Position numbers and translations under genes: made by a program. A model generated the notes under the pieces. The model searched no databases and was not told the origin of the DNA. It saw nothing but the letters and a program-made list of their open reading frames with translations. From assembly GCA_030265145.1 (NCBI GenBank), contig JARBES010000113.1:9517480-9545547 (forward strand): a DNA stretch of 28,068 nt, written 5' to 3'. Source of the stretch: Strongylocentrotus pallidus. Its lineage: Eukaryota > Echinodermata > Echinoidea > Camarodonta > Strongylocentrotidae. Every line of letters starts with the position of its first letter. Within the stretch, counting starts at the first letter, position 1. Below, in pieces: positions 13,001 through 20,727 of the stretch.

Positions 13001-15534
13001 TGATTTCTCCTTCTTAGAAAGATTTTAAATAGTGATCAATTATTTTTCGCTGAATGGGGAATGTCGGTCAATAGTATAAAGTAAACATACTGAATCTGTC
13101 AAACATTTTGTTTTCTTCCATTCATCAAGTAGGGCTCCACCATTTAATGTAATGTAAAAAAACACAGTGGAGTTGGCATTACCTTCTGCTATCTTGACTG
13201 CTGTATCGTTGAAACAGAAAGCCTGAGCAACTTCCAGAAGCCTCTCTCTAGCCCCTCCTTGGTGTACCCATTCTTTAAGCATCTTAAGAGCACTACGGCC
13301 AATTATGTGAGGCGGGAAGGTCACAAATGTGCTCATGATCTTCAAGACCACAGAAGGTTTAACATTCAGGCGATGACACAAGTCCATTAGGTCTGTCTTG
13401 GATCCAATGGCTTTTGAGATTTCTTCACGGCCTGTGGACACAAAACACACACAAAAAAATTCAATGTGAAGGTAAATATCCATGTTAATACATAAAGCAT
13501 AGTGATGGTGATGAATGAGAACATTGATAGCGTCCAGGATAATGAAATAAACTGTAAAACAGTGATAAATTTAAGGACCAGTAACGAAACAAGAAATAAT
13601 GTCCATGCTTTATTATATTAATACAGATCCTTACCTTCTGAAAATCCAATGTACTGCTGTACATCCTATTGATTTATTGCAAATAAATGAAACAAATGGA
13701 ATGTGAAGAAAAAAAACTGAAAGAGAAGTTTGAACTAGAAAATGTCCTATTAAGGGGTACAGATTATATCTCCTTATCAATACGATTACGATTGAAATCG
13801 GCCTTGGATGCTAACGAACCTGTTTTGATATCTGGGATGTTCGACGCAGAGAGAAGCTCATCACACTTATCTTCTTGTTCTCCCTCTTTCAAACCATTCC
13901 ACCAAATGTCTACGAGCTGTCGTGCGATCTTATAAAGTACTGAAGAACTGGGCAGATCGATGAATCCAATAATGAGGTCATCATTTAGACGAAGGGCTTT
14001 CCCAAGTGAACATGCTAATTGCAGACTTCTCACCTGTAGAGCGACACTGCAAAGCTCTTCCATGCTTGGTGTACCCCCACATTGGTCAAGGTCATCAGAA
14101 ATTGCATATCGCTCTACATCAAAGTCAAACGGTGAAAAACAAAATTCTAAACTCAAACATAAATATTTCATATCGTTTTTGTATTATTGTTTATATTTAT
14201 CATGCCCACTGGAATTGTGTTATATGAAGGGAATGTATATAATGCTACCATTTTCCAAATCATATGAAATTATACTGATATATACCAGTATCTGATGTTG
14301 TAATGATATCCATATCTTCAGGCTCTAGAGGCTCGCTTGGTTTGGATCTAATCGCCGGAGAGGTCACCGGAGAGGACGCCGGAGAGGTCATAGGCAAGCT
14401 TTCATCTAAGATTAAAATATTTAAATATTAAACAGCATGTGTGTCATGACAGTCATAGCAGACATGACTGCTAAGGCTTTAGTTTTACATTGTTTGTGTA
14501 CTACAGAAGTTGTCTCCTATATCTTATGTTTTAGTGAGTGTAGAGAGGGCTCCGCCTTAGCTCGTCTTATCTTGTGGGACAAGGTTCTGACACGTTAAAT
14601 CACTGATATGAACGACATTATCAGCCCTTGTAGTTGTAGTCAACCTGAAGCTTCAAAACAATTTGTATTATCACCAAACATTTCAATTGTATGATACCAT
14701 TGAAAACAAAGTTCAGTTAAGATGTCTGTTCGTTTCTCCATTTGAATGACCAATTGTATAGTAATCAATATATACAAGAAATATATATAGCTATTATTTG
14801 TTAACAATGAAGAAGAAAAATTGCCTGTATCCTGAGCCGTAGATGCCAAGGAGACAGATTGCCAGATGCACTTCAACGTCTTATTCGCTTCAGGACCTGG
14901 TCTTTGAGATGCCTTCCACATGCAGAGCATTTGGATGTTAGCGTCTTTGCGATTCTGCAATGTCTTGTGTTTGATGTTGTCAAGCTTATTCGTACTGAAT
15001 CCAAGCTTTGTGCCAATATCCATGAAGTCCGTCCACTTGATATGTCGAGCCAATTTAAGCAAGTCTTCGTCAGAAATGTCACTAAACATATTGAGAAGAC
15101 GGAAATGATGTTTATTGTACTAGAATCAAAGCTAATCTTGACTTAGTGAAATGCTTTTCGACAGAACTGTTATCCAGTCAGTCGGATTGTAGTCATGGAT
15201 AACTCGATTGCTTCGACCAGTAAAGCGTTTATAAACAAATTAAGCCATGCATCATTGAAAATCAAATCAATTAAACGCGTTATTAGCTTGACACGAGGTC
15301 CGGACGGATACCATTTTTTTAACGTTTGTATTCTTTCGTATTTTAAAAAGCTTTAAAACACTTCTATTATATTCATTTGACCAATATATATTTGATCGTA
15401 ATTATCAGAAGGGTCGATGTAAGTTTAGATGTGTGAAATTTTTATTTCGTGTCATATCACAAAAGATTACCTTTTAGATTTAAACGTTATTACCTCTTGT
15501 AACTCTTCTTTAAATCGCCTATTTTTCTTCCCAT
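6841..15534 (-). CDS. Gene C: Death-Death-Death-ZU5-UPA-Death protein, 12 exons
   Basis: The exons read 15534-15494, 15081-14825, 14405-14286, 14113-13820, 13431-13183, 12519-12193, 11805-11555, 10667-10545, 8959-8806, 8029-7996, 7524-7232 and 7013-6841. Every junction matches in phase, and the total is 2316 bases (about 771 residues plus stop). Domains in order: Death (about 14-99), SP-rich linker (100-139), Death-like (140-237), Death-like (238-320), ZU5 (321-429), UPA-like (430-605), Death (617-714) and a polar basic tail (715-771). No signal peptide or membrane segment is visible, so a cytoplasmic adaptor is inferred. The ZU5-UPA-Death order is that of PIDD, UNC5 and ankyrins, where it mediates autoinhibition and Death-Death assembly. 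Three N-terminal Death folds are not part of those families. A partial tandem copy (gene B) lies upstream. The least certain borders are exon 1, the 3' end of exon 8 and the last exon. Confidence 0.75.
7232..7524 (-). CDS. Gene C exon 11, C-terminal Death domain
   Basis: A 293-base exon, phase 2 to 1, acceptor acttttctacag|G, donor AAAC|gtaagt. It has the canonical six-helix Death pattern: GRLQYVSDNLLEILMDII, then LKSLRYQLGISYSAVDKYL, ACGEMLRYWRRTV, VDELHLALQNAGL and GHAAAVILP. LRYW in helix 5 and the final GLGHAA helix are strong family marks. Confidence 0.9.
7996..8029 (-). CDS. Gene C exon 10, 34-base microexon
   Basis: Phase 1 to 2: acceptor gtttgatgcag|AT, donor GATTC|gtaagt. It encodes DEPDYAFDPTD and part of a Ser, an acidic spacer between UPA and Death. 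Gene A has a 37-base microexon with the same phases in the same place. It is too short to show up as an open frame. Confidence 0.65.
8650..8775. repeat. Three imperfect ~40-bp tandem repeats in a gene C intron
   Basis: GTCCTTGAGATAACTGGCTACA-type units recur three times, with diverged copies reading GTCTCTGAGTTAACGAG and GTCTTTGAGATAACGGGC. They lie just after the exon 9 donor. Confidence 0.55.
8806..8959 (-). CDS. Gene C exon 9, UPA end
   Basis: A 154-base exon, phase 0 to 1, acceptor gaacctag|ATG, donor GAGG|gtaagc. LNFELQFSPEEKGKKNVHI aligns with HNVVLQVPPIEDD and FNVITVTITQ of the gene A exon, with the NV pair at residues 29-30 of both exons. Two downstream AGs would give a phase that does not match exon 8. 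Confidence 0.65.
8992..9075. repeat. AAT/ATA-rich simple repeat
   Basis: Imperfect (AAT)n with ATG and ACA interruptions, ending in a run of about twelve A. It generates a spurious Tyr/Leu-rich frame on the minus strand. Confidence 0.85.
9251..9531. mobile_element. Palindromic MITE with ~80-bp terminal inverted repeats
   Basis: The left arm starts GGTGTTTCACAAAAACCGAG and continues ATCAACTTTAAGTTGGACTT. The right arm, read in reverse complement, gives CTAAGATCGACTTTAAGTTG followed by a similar ending up to CATTGGTCTCTCAA. The arms are separated by only ~100 bases with no coding capacity. It is a non-autonomous DNA transposon in the intron between gene C exons 8 and 9. A half copy lies at 5379-5465. 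Confidence 0.8.
9780..10060. repeat. Two tandem ~150-bp direct repeats
   Basis: Both copies share AGTACCACATG, CATATATGCTTCAT or TATATATGCTTCAT, and CTAAAATAAATGTT. The first runs about 9780-9905, the second about 9935-10060. They lie in a gene C intron and are non-coding. Confidence 0.7.
10545..10667 (-). CDS. Gene C exon 8, UPA middle
   Basis: Acceptor atatgtttttttgttag|GCC, phase 0. It encodes AYKRPTILPYPDMSCIFHI, then GYNEEGEEFFCTLLPSHEGIQ. The phase 0 end at CAG|gttctc gives 41 codons against 43 in gene A. Two later GT sites (GAT TGT|gtacca, phase 0, and AATG|gtaaat, phase 1) are alternatives; only the first keeps the frame into exon 9. Sequence similarity to gene A is weak here, so the UPA label rests mainly on position. 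Confidence 0.55.
10668..11330. other. Gene C intron, unremarkable part
   Basis: AT-rich intron sequence. A gtaagt-type donor on the minus strand at about 11053 has only stop-broken frames before it, so no exon was called. Confidence 0.5.
11331..11554. repeat. Pyrimidine-rich tract (plus strand)
   Basis: About 220 bases strongly biased to C and T on the plus strand, hence purine-rich in the transcript direction, immediately after the exon 7 donor. It is low complexity and has no coding signal. Purine-rich intron starts can act as splicing enhancers, but nothing here proves that. Confidence 0.6.
11555..11805 (-). CDS. Gene C exon 7, ZU5 end and UPA start
   Basis: A 251-base exon, phase 1 to 0, with acceptor tttcttatttcaaag and donor GG|gtaaga. 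It encodes KFRTRHLQVWAL, LQLRCVFFQP and TLRIYIVHPYRNYIEV. These align with KVYKRHFELYI, HQLMCTPYIPE and IEVHLHVHAD in the corresponding gene A exon, which has the same phases and nearly the same length (248). It has no internal start, so it is missed by a simple open-frame scan; it was found by phase and homology to gene A. Confidence 0.7.
12193..12519 (-). CDS. Gene C exon 6, ZU5 domain
   Basis: A 327-base phase 1-1 exon with a strong acceptor (tctcatcctccttag) and donor CCAG|gtacaa. The ZU5 hallmarks are HKGGELTFDELDTTVSIPEG then GAIPKG, followed by VTLRIP, VVITPVVEC and LLKPATVVISH. ZU5 is a beta-rich domain found in ankyrins, UNC5, ZO-1 and PIDD. In PIDD it ends in an autoproteolytic HFS site; no such triad is visible in this exon. 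Confidence 0.88.
12520..13182. other. Gene C intron between exons 5 and 6
   Basis: No further exon or repeat was recognised. The duplication with gene B ends just inside this intron, about 13 bases after the exon 5 donor. Confidence 0.55.
13183..13431 (-). CDS. Gene C exon 5, third Death-like domain
   Basis: A 249-base phase 1-1 exon: acceptor gttttgtgtccacag, donor GCAGAAG|gtaatg. It begins GREEISKAIGSKTDLMDL and contains VKPSVVLKIM, LKMLKEWVHQGGARERLL and the final FNDTAVKIAEG. LKxW with a following basic loop and a final AVxI helix are typical of Death folds. The open frame continues past the donor into the intron, but that part is not conserved with gene B. Confidence 0.78.
13820..14113 (-). 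CDS. Gene C exon 4, second Death-like domain
   Basis: A 294-base phase 1-1 exon: acceptor ttgatgtag|AG, donor AAAACAG|gttcgt. The peptide runs from ERYAISDDLDQCGGT through LACSLGKALRLNDDLI and IARQLVDIWWNGLKEG to the SNIPDIKTG end. The helix pattern with a tryptophan pair in the fifth helix fits a diverged Death domain. The copy in gene B is the same length with about 15 substitutions. Confidence 0.75.
14286..14405 (-). CDS. Gene C exon 3, SP-repeat linker
   Basis: A 120-base phase 1-1 exon between ttttaatcttag and G|gtatat. It encodes DESLPMTSPASSPVTSPA followed by a basic/acidic stretch ending EPEDMDIITTSDTG. The Ser-Pro and Thr-Pro pairs are potential proline-directed phosphorylation sites. 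The codons derive from a short minisatellite (CCGGAGAGGTCA on the plus strand), which is expanded by one unit in gene B. Frame conservation between the two copies supports coding. Confidence 0.75.
14825..15081 (-). CDS. Gene C exon 2, N-terminal Death domain
   Basis: Acceptor ctcaatatgtttag|T, 257 bases, phase 2 to 1. The peptide starts DISDEDLLKLARHIKWTDF and has the amphipathic helix spacing of a Death fold. The helix-2 and helix-3 core is LGFSTNKLDNI, the helix-5 region is MLCMWKAS, and the last helix is KTLKCIWQSVSLAS. It closely resembles the Death exon of gene A. The exon ends ACAG|gcaatt, which implies a rare GC-AG intron; the same donor occurs in gene B. A MFSD start just upstream, across the acceptor, is an alternative unspliced reading. 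Confidence 0.8.
15494..15534 (-). CDS. Gene C exon 1, start codon
   Basis: The ATG at 15534 has a favourable context (A at -3, G at +4). It opens MGRKIGDLKKSYK plus two bases (AG) before a good donor, AAGAG|gtaata. The two bases join the single T that begins the next exon to make Ser, so the phase fits exactly. The peptide is short and basic. The homologous exon in gene B keeps the donor but lacks the ATG, so a 5' UTR role with another start cannot be excluded. Confidence 0.55.
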
Positions 15535-16432
15535 TTTTGTATTTGCAAAGACAAATCACATAAGCTCACCAAACCCTTTTAATAGAACAATATGCATGTA
15601 ACTGTAAATTGGCGATTTAGTTGGACTAACTATATGCAGAATGGTGACTATTCTTCATTTAAATCGGATATTGCTCAAGCTCTTACTGATTTGTTCCGCT
15701 CATTTTTTGGCTTTTATTAATACCAGCTAATTATCAGGGTGGAATTCCCCTTTGATATTCTACCTTCTTGGTGTTCTGACTTTTGGAGTTTCGACATTTG
15801 CTCTGGGTTCATTTCGTTAAAAAATATAACACACACGGTAACAATTTTCAGTTAGGGTTGCAGTAAGGTTTAAGATTAGATTTGCGTTAAGGGTTAGTGA
15901 TCAAATAGAATGCTTACCCGGTCGAAGTGATATCTGAGGTACGGTGACCAAACATAAAGTACGTCATTGTTGCATTAAAAAGAAATGAAATATAGTAAAA
16001 TAAGATTCTTCGGCATGATCACAAATGATTCGGTGAAATAATATTTTTGTTTATAGTTTTGTTCTCACAATGTCTTCCTTCCATAATTGGCTAATGTATT
16101 TTAGAAGAGAAAAAAACTTCGCACTCAATGGTTCTTACTATTATTATTGTCATTATTACTATCGTCATTATAACTGTCAATGTTGTTATTATCATCATCA
16201 TTGTAATTATTTAATTATCATTATGCATTGTTATTGCTGTTTTTGTTATCATTATTAATTATTACCATCATTTTAATCGTAATCTTTATTCTATCTAAGT
16301 CTCTATTGCAGTGCTTTCATTTTTAATAATAACGGTTCCCCTGCCAATAATTTTATATCAGGCTTTTCTGATTTTATAGTCCGTTGCAGTTCTTTAAAAA
16401 AACGTAAATTATCACAAAGGCTCATCTTTAGT
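15535..16432. other. Upstream region of gene C
   Basis: No exon was recognised upstream of the exon 1 start codon. The stretch at 15640-16432 is well conserved with 22018-22779. It includes a TTATTATCATCAT-type simple repeat at about 16135-16265. Confidence 0.55.
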
Positions 16433-16470
16433 AAGATGGCGATCACGCTTTTCATCTATAGCGCCATCTT
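16433..16470. promoter_or_regulatory. Inverted AAGATGGCG pair, possible promoter element of gene C
   Basis: AAGATGGCG at 16433-16441 and its complement CGCCATCTT at 16462-16470 are separated by 20 bases. Each matches the core of the YY1-type AAGATGGCGGC site known from animal promoters. The pair lies about 0.9 kb upstream of the exon 1 ATG and is preserved in the gene B copy. It could equally be the hairpin of a small palindromic element. Confidence 0.35.
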
Positions 16471-16540
16471 TGTGGAAATAATTTCATCCTGTCTTCCTCT
16501 CTCAGAAGTGTAATACAATTTAACTTAATGTACTAGTTAT

Positions 16541-16613
16541 ACAGTGCGTCCCAGAAAAAACGAAACCGAGAAGTATCGATGTTTTATCATAACTTAATCA
16601 CAACCATAATTAA
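16541..16613. mobile_element. DNA-transposon-like terminus cut by the gap
   Basis: Starts CAGTGCGTCCCAGAAAAAAC then GAAACCGAGAAG, the look of a terminal inverted repeat common in marine invertebrate genomes. It is recalled by pattern and was not verified. The rest runs into the gap. Confidence 0.4.
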
Positions 16614-16713
16614 NNNNNNNNNNNNNNNNNNNNNNNNNNNNNNNNNNNNNNNNNNNNNNNNNNNNNNNNNNNNNNNNNNNNNNNNNNNNNNNNNNNNNNN
16701 NNNNNNNNNNNNN
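16614..16713. other. Assembly gap of exactly 100 N
   Basis: One hundred unknown bases, the conventional size for a gap of unknown length. It sits at the junction of the two duplicated copies. Confidence 0.98.
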
Positions 16714-16835
16714 GCATGCCTAAGAGTAACATAAGTGAAATTCACTTTTGTGAACCCTGACCTACATGCCATTCCTTATGTGCTCGGCATCTTTTATCTA
16801 TTACTTTGTATGTATGTCTTGAATTTAATACTAAC

Positions 16836-16921
16836 AACAACAACAACAATAATAATAATAATAGTAAAATACTACTACTACTACTACTACTACTTCTAAT
16901 ACTACTACTACTAATAATAAG
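16836..16921. repeat. AAC/AAT and ACT trinucleotide microsatellites
   Basis: (AAC)n followed by (AAT)n, then (ACT)n with interruptions. It generates a spurious Ser/Leu-rich minus-strand frame. Confidence 0.9.
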
Positions 16922-17860
16922 TACATAAAAGCTTATGTATCCTCTCACCCTCCAGTCTTCAAGCTCTGTGGTTTACAGGAAGACGGTGAGTGGACTGACA
17001 AATCAAAACTTTTTTTGTAACTTCAAATTCGGCAAAATAATCAGGGGTTCAGGCACCCAAACCTTGCGTTTTGTCACCTAACATTGGCCACTATTTCATC
17101 CCTCATTACTCAGCTAATACCATAATAACATAAAAGAATTGGAAGGTGCCAAATCCACTCTAAAAAAAATGTTCATGGTGAACTTGTGGAAAAGATGAAA
17201 TCACATAAAAGCATCTGCTATGTACACAAAAGAATAACAGGAGTATTAAAGATTGAACAAACAAAATGAGAGAGACAACAAATAATTTTATGCCAAATCA
17301 AACATTTTAGTGATTACTGTATTTCATATCAGATCAATGTCAATGTGGTCAGTTATATGTCCGACTCTAGTGAGTTAAGCTCAGTTTGTAGGAAAAGGAA
17401 ATCCATAATTGGGGGAAAATATATATCTAGTTGAACATAACATAGCCCAAAGTTCTTCAGACACACAATTACATGTATCCTCATGTCTTGCAATTTTTCT
17501 CCAGTATTTATCAGAGTGCAGTGGTACTTTTTAAGTTTATAATGTACCAATCACCAAAACATATTTTGCTTTTGTGTGAGGGGTTAAATTTTGCTCTAAT
17601 GAGTCAAAGTATGAGCTTCAACCATTTAAACATTAAAACGTCTACCAGGGTGTTAAGTAGACTACCTAACAATTGCATAGCATAGGGTGCGCGCCCTATA
17701 CACAGGGCATTATGTTATCCTTTATTTCTTCATACTCATTAATCATTTACTTGATACAGAATGCAAAGTAAAGCATTTAGAGGTTAATTTTATACATTCT
17801 ACCTGTACACAAATAAGATTTTCAGCTGATTGGTACACTTTAAATTATCAAGAACCAAAC
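16922..17860. other. Region between genes B and C, no gene recognised
   Basis: Only short unremarkable frames. It has no similarity to the duplicated copies, so it is unique spacer DNA. A 17-base acceptor-donor pair near 16958 was judged chance. Confidence 0.5.
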
Positions 17861-18065
17861 CTCCTTGTGGAGTTTCACAAACATCTGTAGTGGTAGCAGT
17901 AACCCCTTCTCCAGGTGCAGTTGAAGCAGTGATTGAGTAACGAAAGATGGAAAAGGGATCTAACTCTGCCTTCATAAATATTTTCTGCAATTGAGTAGCA
18001 GGCACTTCAAATATTTGGGTTTTATCCACAACATCTGTGCCCATTTTCAAGACCTGTTCATAGAG
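17861..18065 (-). CDS. Lone fibronectin type III-like exon
   Basis: A 205-base open segment, phase 0 to 1, between an excellent acceptor (ccatttttcttgcag) and a fair donor (AAGGAG|gtttgg). It encodes LYEQVLKMGTDVVDK, then IFEVPATQLQKIF. The LDPFSIFRYSITASTAPGEG segment and the ending VCETPQG resemble the F and G strands of an FN3 domain (LxPFTxYxxxIxAxTxxGEG). No partner FN3 exon was found nearby. It may be an exon of a nested gene, an exon captured between the duplicated copies, or an exon fragment. Its phase does not fit the end of gene B. Confidence 0.4.
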
Positions 18066-18761
18066 CTGCAAGAAAAATGGAGCAATACTCATAATTACAC
18101 AAGAGGAATATCCATGTATAGGATGTTGATGTATCAATGATAAATTGCAAGTAAATTTTGTTTTATTGTTGTATGAAGTGGGTGTATTCATATATCTGTT
18201 TAACCCTTACTGCACTGGGCTATCTCGGCCGTCGAATGTCCGATGTACACAAAAATTTGCATGTTTGTAGATATTTACATAAGGAACAAGATGGTATAAT
18301 AATTTTTTTCCTAAAATGCAAATTTTTGTTACTTATTCAATTTCTTCTGATGTACTAACCCTCTAACGTACAAAAAATCCTGAAAACATTCTCAAAACAC
18401 AAAAGATATTTATGGTTTTCTTTGAAGGCGTCTCTGTGCAACACCCTCTATTAAACAGTAAATTCTCCTGAACATTTTTGAATTTTCCCAACCCTTTTCT
18501 CACAAAAAAAAGACATTAGACAGGCTTTTAAAAATCTTTCAACACTTAAATGTCTGGAATGGTGTATAGAGCCAATTCATTGCTTTGTGACGATTTACAT
18601 TCACCTAAAATGTAATTAAATTGTAATATTATAGTTGGGAGAACTAAGGAATCGATCAGATCAGTTTTTCCCAATTCATATCATTAATAATGGTCCGTTT
18701 TCACTCAAACTTTCAGATTATCTTAAATAGTACATCTAGCATTGACGTCACTAACTTAGCA
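18066..18761. other. Spacer downstream of gene B, no gene recognised
   Basis: AT-rich sequence. The counterpart of gene C's ZU5, UPA and tail exons should follow gene B here if it were a full copy; none was found. Confidence 0.6.
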
Positions 18762-20727
18762 CTACTTTCTCTCATGTGAACATGACGAGAAGTTGGCATT
18801 ACCTTCTGCTATCTTGACTGCTGCATCGTTGAAACGGAACGCCTGAGCAACTTCCAGAAGCCTCTCTCTAGCCCCTCCTTGGTGTACCCATTCTTTAAGC
18901 ATCTTTAGAGCAATACGGCCGATTATGTGAGGCGGGAAGGTCACAAATGTGCTCATGATCTTCAAGACCACAGAAGGTTTAACATCCAGGCGATGATACA
19001 AGTCTAGAAGGTCTGTCTTGGATTCAATGGCTTTTGAGATTTCTTCACGGCCTGTGGACACAAAACACAAATATACATATTTCAATGTAAAGGTAAATAT
19101 CCATGTTAATACATAAAGCATAATAATGGTGATGAATGAGAACATTGACGACGTCCAGGATAATGAAATAAACTGTAAAACATTGATAAATTTAAGGACC
19201 AGTCACGAATCCAGAATAATGTCCATGATTTATAGATATATGTTAATACAAATCTGTACCTTCTGAAATCCTCTGTACTGCTGTACATCCTATTGATTTA
19301 TTGCAAATAAATGAAACAAATGGAATGTGAATAAAAAAACTGAAAGAGAAGTTTGAACTAGAAAATTTCCTTTTAAGGGGTACAGATTATATCTCCTTAT
19401 CAATACGATTACGATTTAACTCGGCCTTGGATGCTAACGAACCTGTTTTGACATCTGTGATGTTAAACTCAGAGAGGATCTCATCAAGTCCATCTTCTTT
19501 TTCTCCCTCTTTCAAACCATTCCACCAAATGTCTACGAGCTGTCGTGCGATCTTATGAAGTACTGACGAACTGGGCAGATCGATGAATCCAATAATGAGG
19601 TCATCATTTAGACGGAGGGCTTTCCCAAGTGAACATGCTAATGGCAGACTTTTCACTGGTAGAGCGACGCTGCAAAGCTCTTCCGTGCTTAGTGTACCCC
19701 CACATTGGTCAAGGTCATCAATAATTGCATATCGCTCTACAACAAAACCAAACGATGAAAATCAATTTTCTAAACTCAAAATCAATATTTGATATCGTTT
19801 TTTATTGTTGTTTATATTTATCAGGCCCACTGGAATTGCGTAATACAAAGGGTATGTATATAATGCTTTCATCTTCAAAATCATATGAAATTATTATTCT
19901 GTTATCTACCTGTATCTGATGTTCTAATGATATCCATATCTTCTGGCTCTAGAGGCTCGCTTGGTTTGGATCTTATCGCCGGAGAGGTCACCGGAGAGGG
20001 CGCTGGAGATGTCACCGGAGAGGTCATAGGCAAGCTTTCGTCTAAGATGAAAATATATAAATATTACACAGCATGTGTGTCATGACAGTCATAGCAGACA
20101 TTCTGCTAAGGCTATCATTTTACGTTCTTTGTGCACTACAGAAGTTGTCTCCAATATCCTATGTTTTAGTAAGTGTAGAGAGGGCTCCGCCTAAGCTCGT
20201 CTTATCTTGTGGGACAAGGTTTTAACACATCAAAATGACTGCTATGATCGACATTATCAGCCCTTATAGTTGAAATCAACCTGAAGCTTCAAAACAATTT
20301 GTATTATCACCAAACATTTCAAGTGTATGATACCATTGCAAAAAAAAAGTTCAATTAAGATGTCTGTTCGTTTCTCCATTTGAATGACCAATTATATAAT
20401 AATCAGTATATACAAGAATTATATATAGCTATTATTTATTAACAATGAAGAAGAAAAATTGCCTGTATCTTGAGCCGTAGATGCCAAGGAGACAGATTGA
20501 TAGATGCGTTTCAACGTCTTATTCGCTTCAGGACCTGGACTTTGAGATGCCTTCCACATGTAGAGCATTTGGATGTTAGCATCTTTGCGATTCTGCAATG
20601 TCTTGTGTTTGATGTTCTCAAGCTCATTCGTACTGAATCCAAGCTCTTTGCCAATCTCCATGAAGTCCGTCCACTTGATATGTCGAGCCACTTTAAGCAA
20701 GTCTTGGTCAGAAATGTCACTAAACAT
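18762..20727 (-). CDS. Gene B: Death-SP linker-Death-Death, 3'-truncated copy of gene C
   Basis: Exons 20719-20463, 20041-19910, 19736-19443 and 19051-18803 match gene C exons 2-5 in length, phase and splice sites; only the linker differs in length, by 12 bases. All frames are open. After the last donor (GCAGAAG|gtaatg) homology with gene C stops. Reading through that donor gives a short tail (NANFSSCSHERK) and a stop at 18762-18764. The exon 1 counterpart lacks the ATG. An in-frame ATG at 20727, spanning the first acceptor, could serve an unspliced start. Three readings are possible: a short Death-only protein, an alternative 5' cassette spliced to gene C's downstream exons (phases permit it), or a young decaying duplicate. 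Amino-acid change is high against few silent changes. Confidence 0.6.
18803..19051 (-). CDS. Gene B Death-like domain 3 exon
   Basis: 249 bases, phase 1-1, same acceptor (tgtccacag) and donor (GCAGAAG|gtaatg) as gene C exon 5. Seven residue differences by eye. The donor is intact although the duplicated segment ends only ~15 bases beyond it, so splicing needs a distant acceptor. Confidence 0.78.
19443..19736 (-). CDS. Gene B Death-like domain 2 exon
   Basis: 294 bases, phase 1-1, identical borders to gene C exon 4. The core LACSLGKALRLNDDLIIGF and IARQLVDIWWNGLKEG are unchanged. The C-terminal part (EKEDGLDEILSEFNITDVKT) is the most diverged, with clustered replacements and few silent changes. 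Confidence 0.78.
19910..20041 (-). CDS. Gene B SP-repeat linker exon
   Basis: 132 bases, phase 1-1, four codons longer than in gene C. It reads MTSPVTSPAPSPVTSPAI in its repeat part, showing gain of one 12-base unit without frame loss. The donor is ACAG|gtagat. Confidence 0.75.
20463..20719 (-). CDS. Gene B Death domain 1 exon
   Basis: 257 bases, phase 2 to 1, same borders as gene C exon 2, including the GC donor ACAG|gcaatt. It begins DISDQDLLKVARHIKWTDF. By hand count it differs from gene C by 12 replacement and 3 silent changes, several reversing charge (Lys to Glu twice). Confidence 0.78.

Larger units (their letters stand above)
13165..16540. repeat. Tandem segmental duplication, gene C copy
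   Basis: Homologous to 18785-22893, at roughly 93-95 percent identity by eye in the exons. One boundary is inside the intron after exon 5, at AGTTGGCATTACC. The other is at TACTAGTTATACAG near 16540, just before a transposon-like terminus and the assembly gap. It contains gene C exons 1-5 and about 1 kb of upstream DNA. Confidence 0.85.

Noticed and set aside
14859-15146. Plus-strand frames over the Death exons (also at 20470-20742)
   Set aside because: They are antisense shadows of conserved minus-strand Death exons, which explains why they occur in both copies.
16070-16258. Tyr/Cys/His-rich plus-strand frame
   Set aside because: Derived from a TTATTATCATCAT-type simple repeat.
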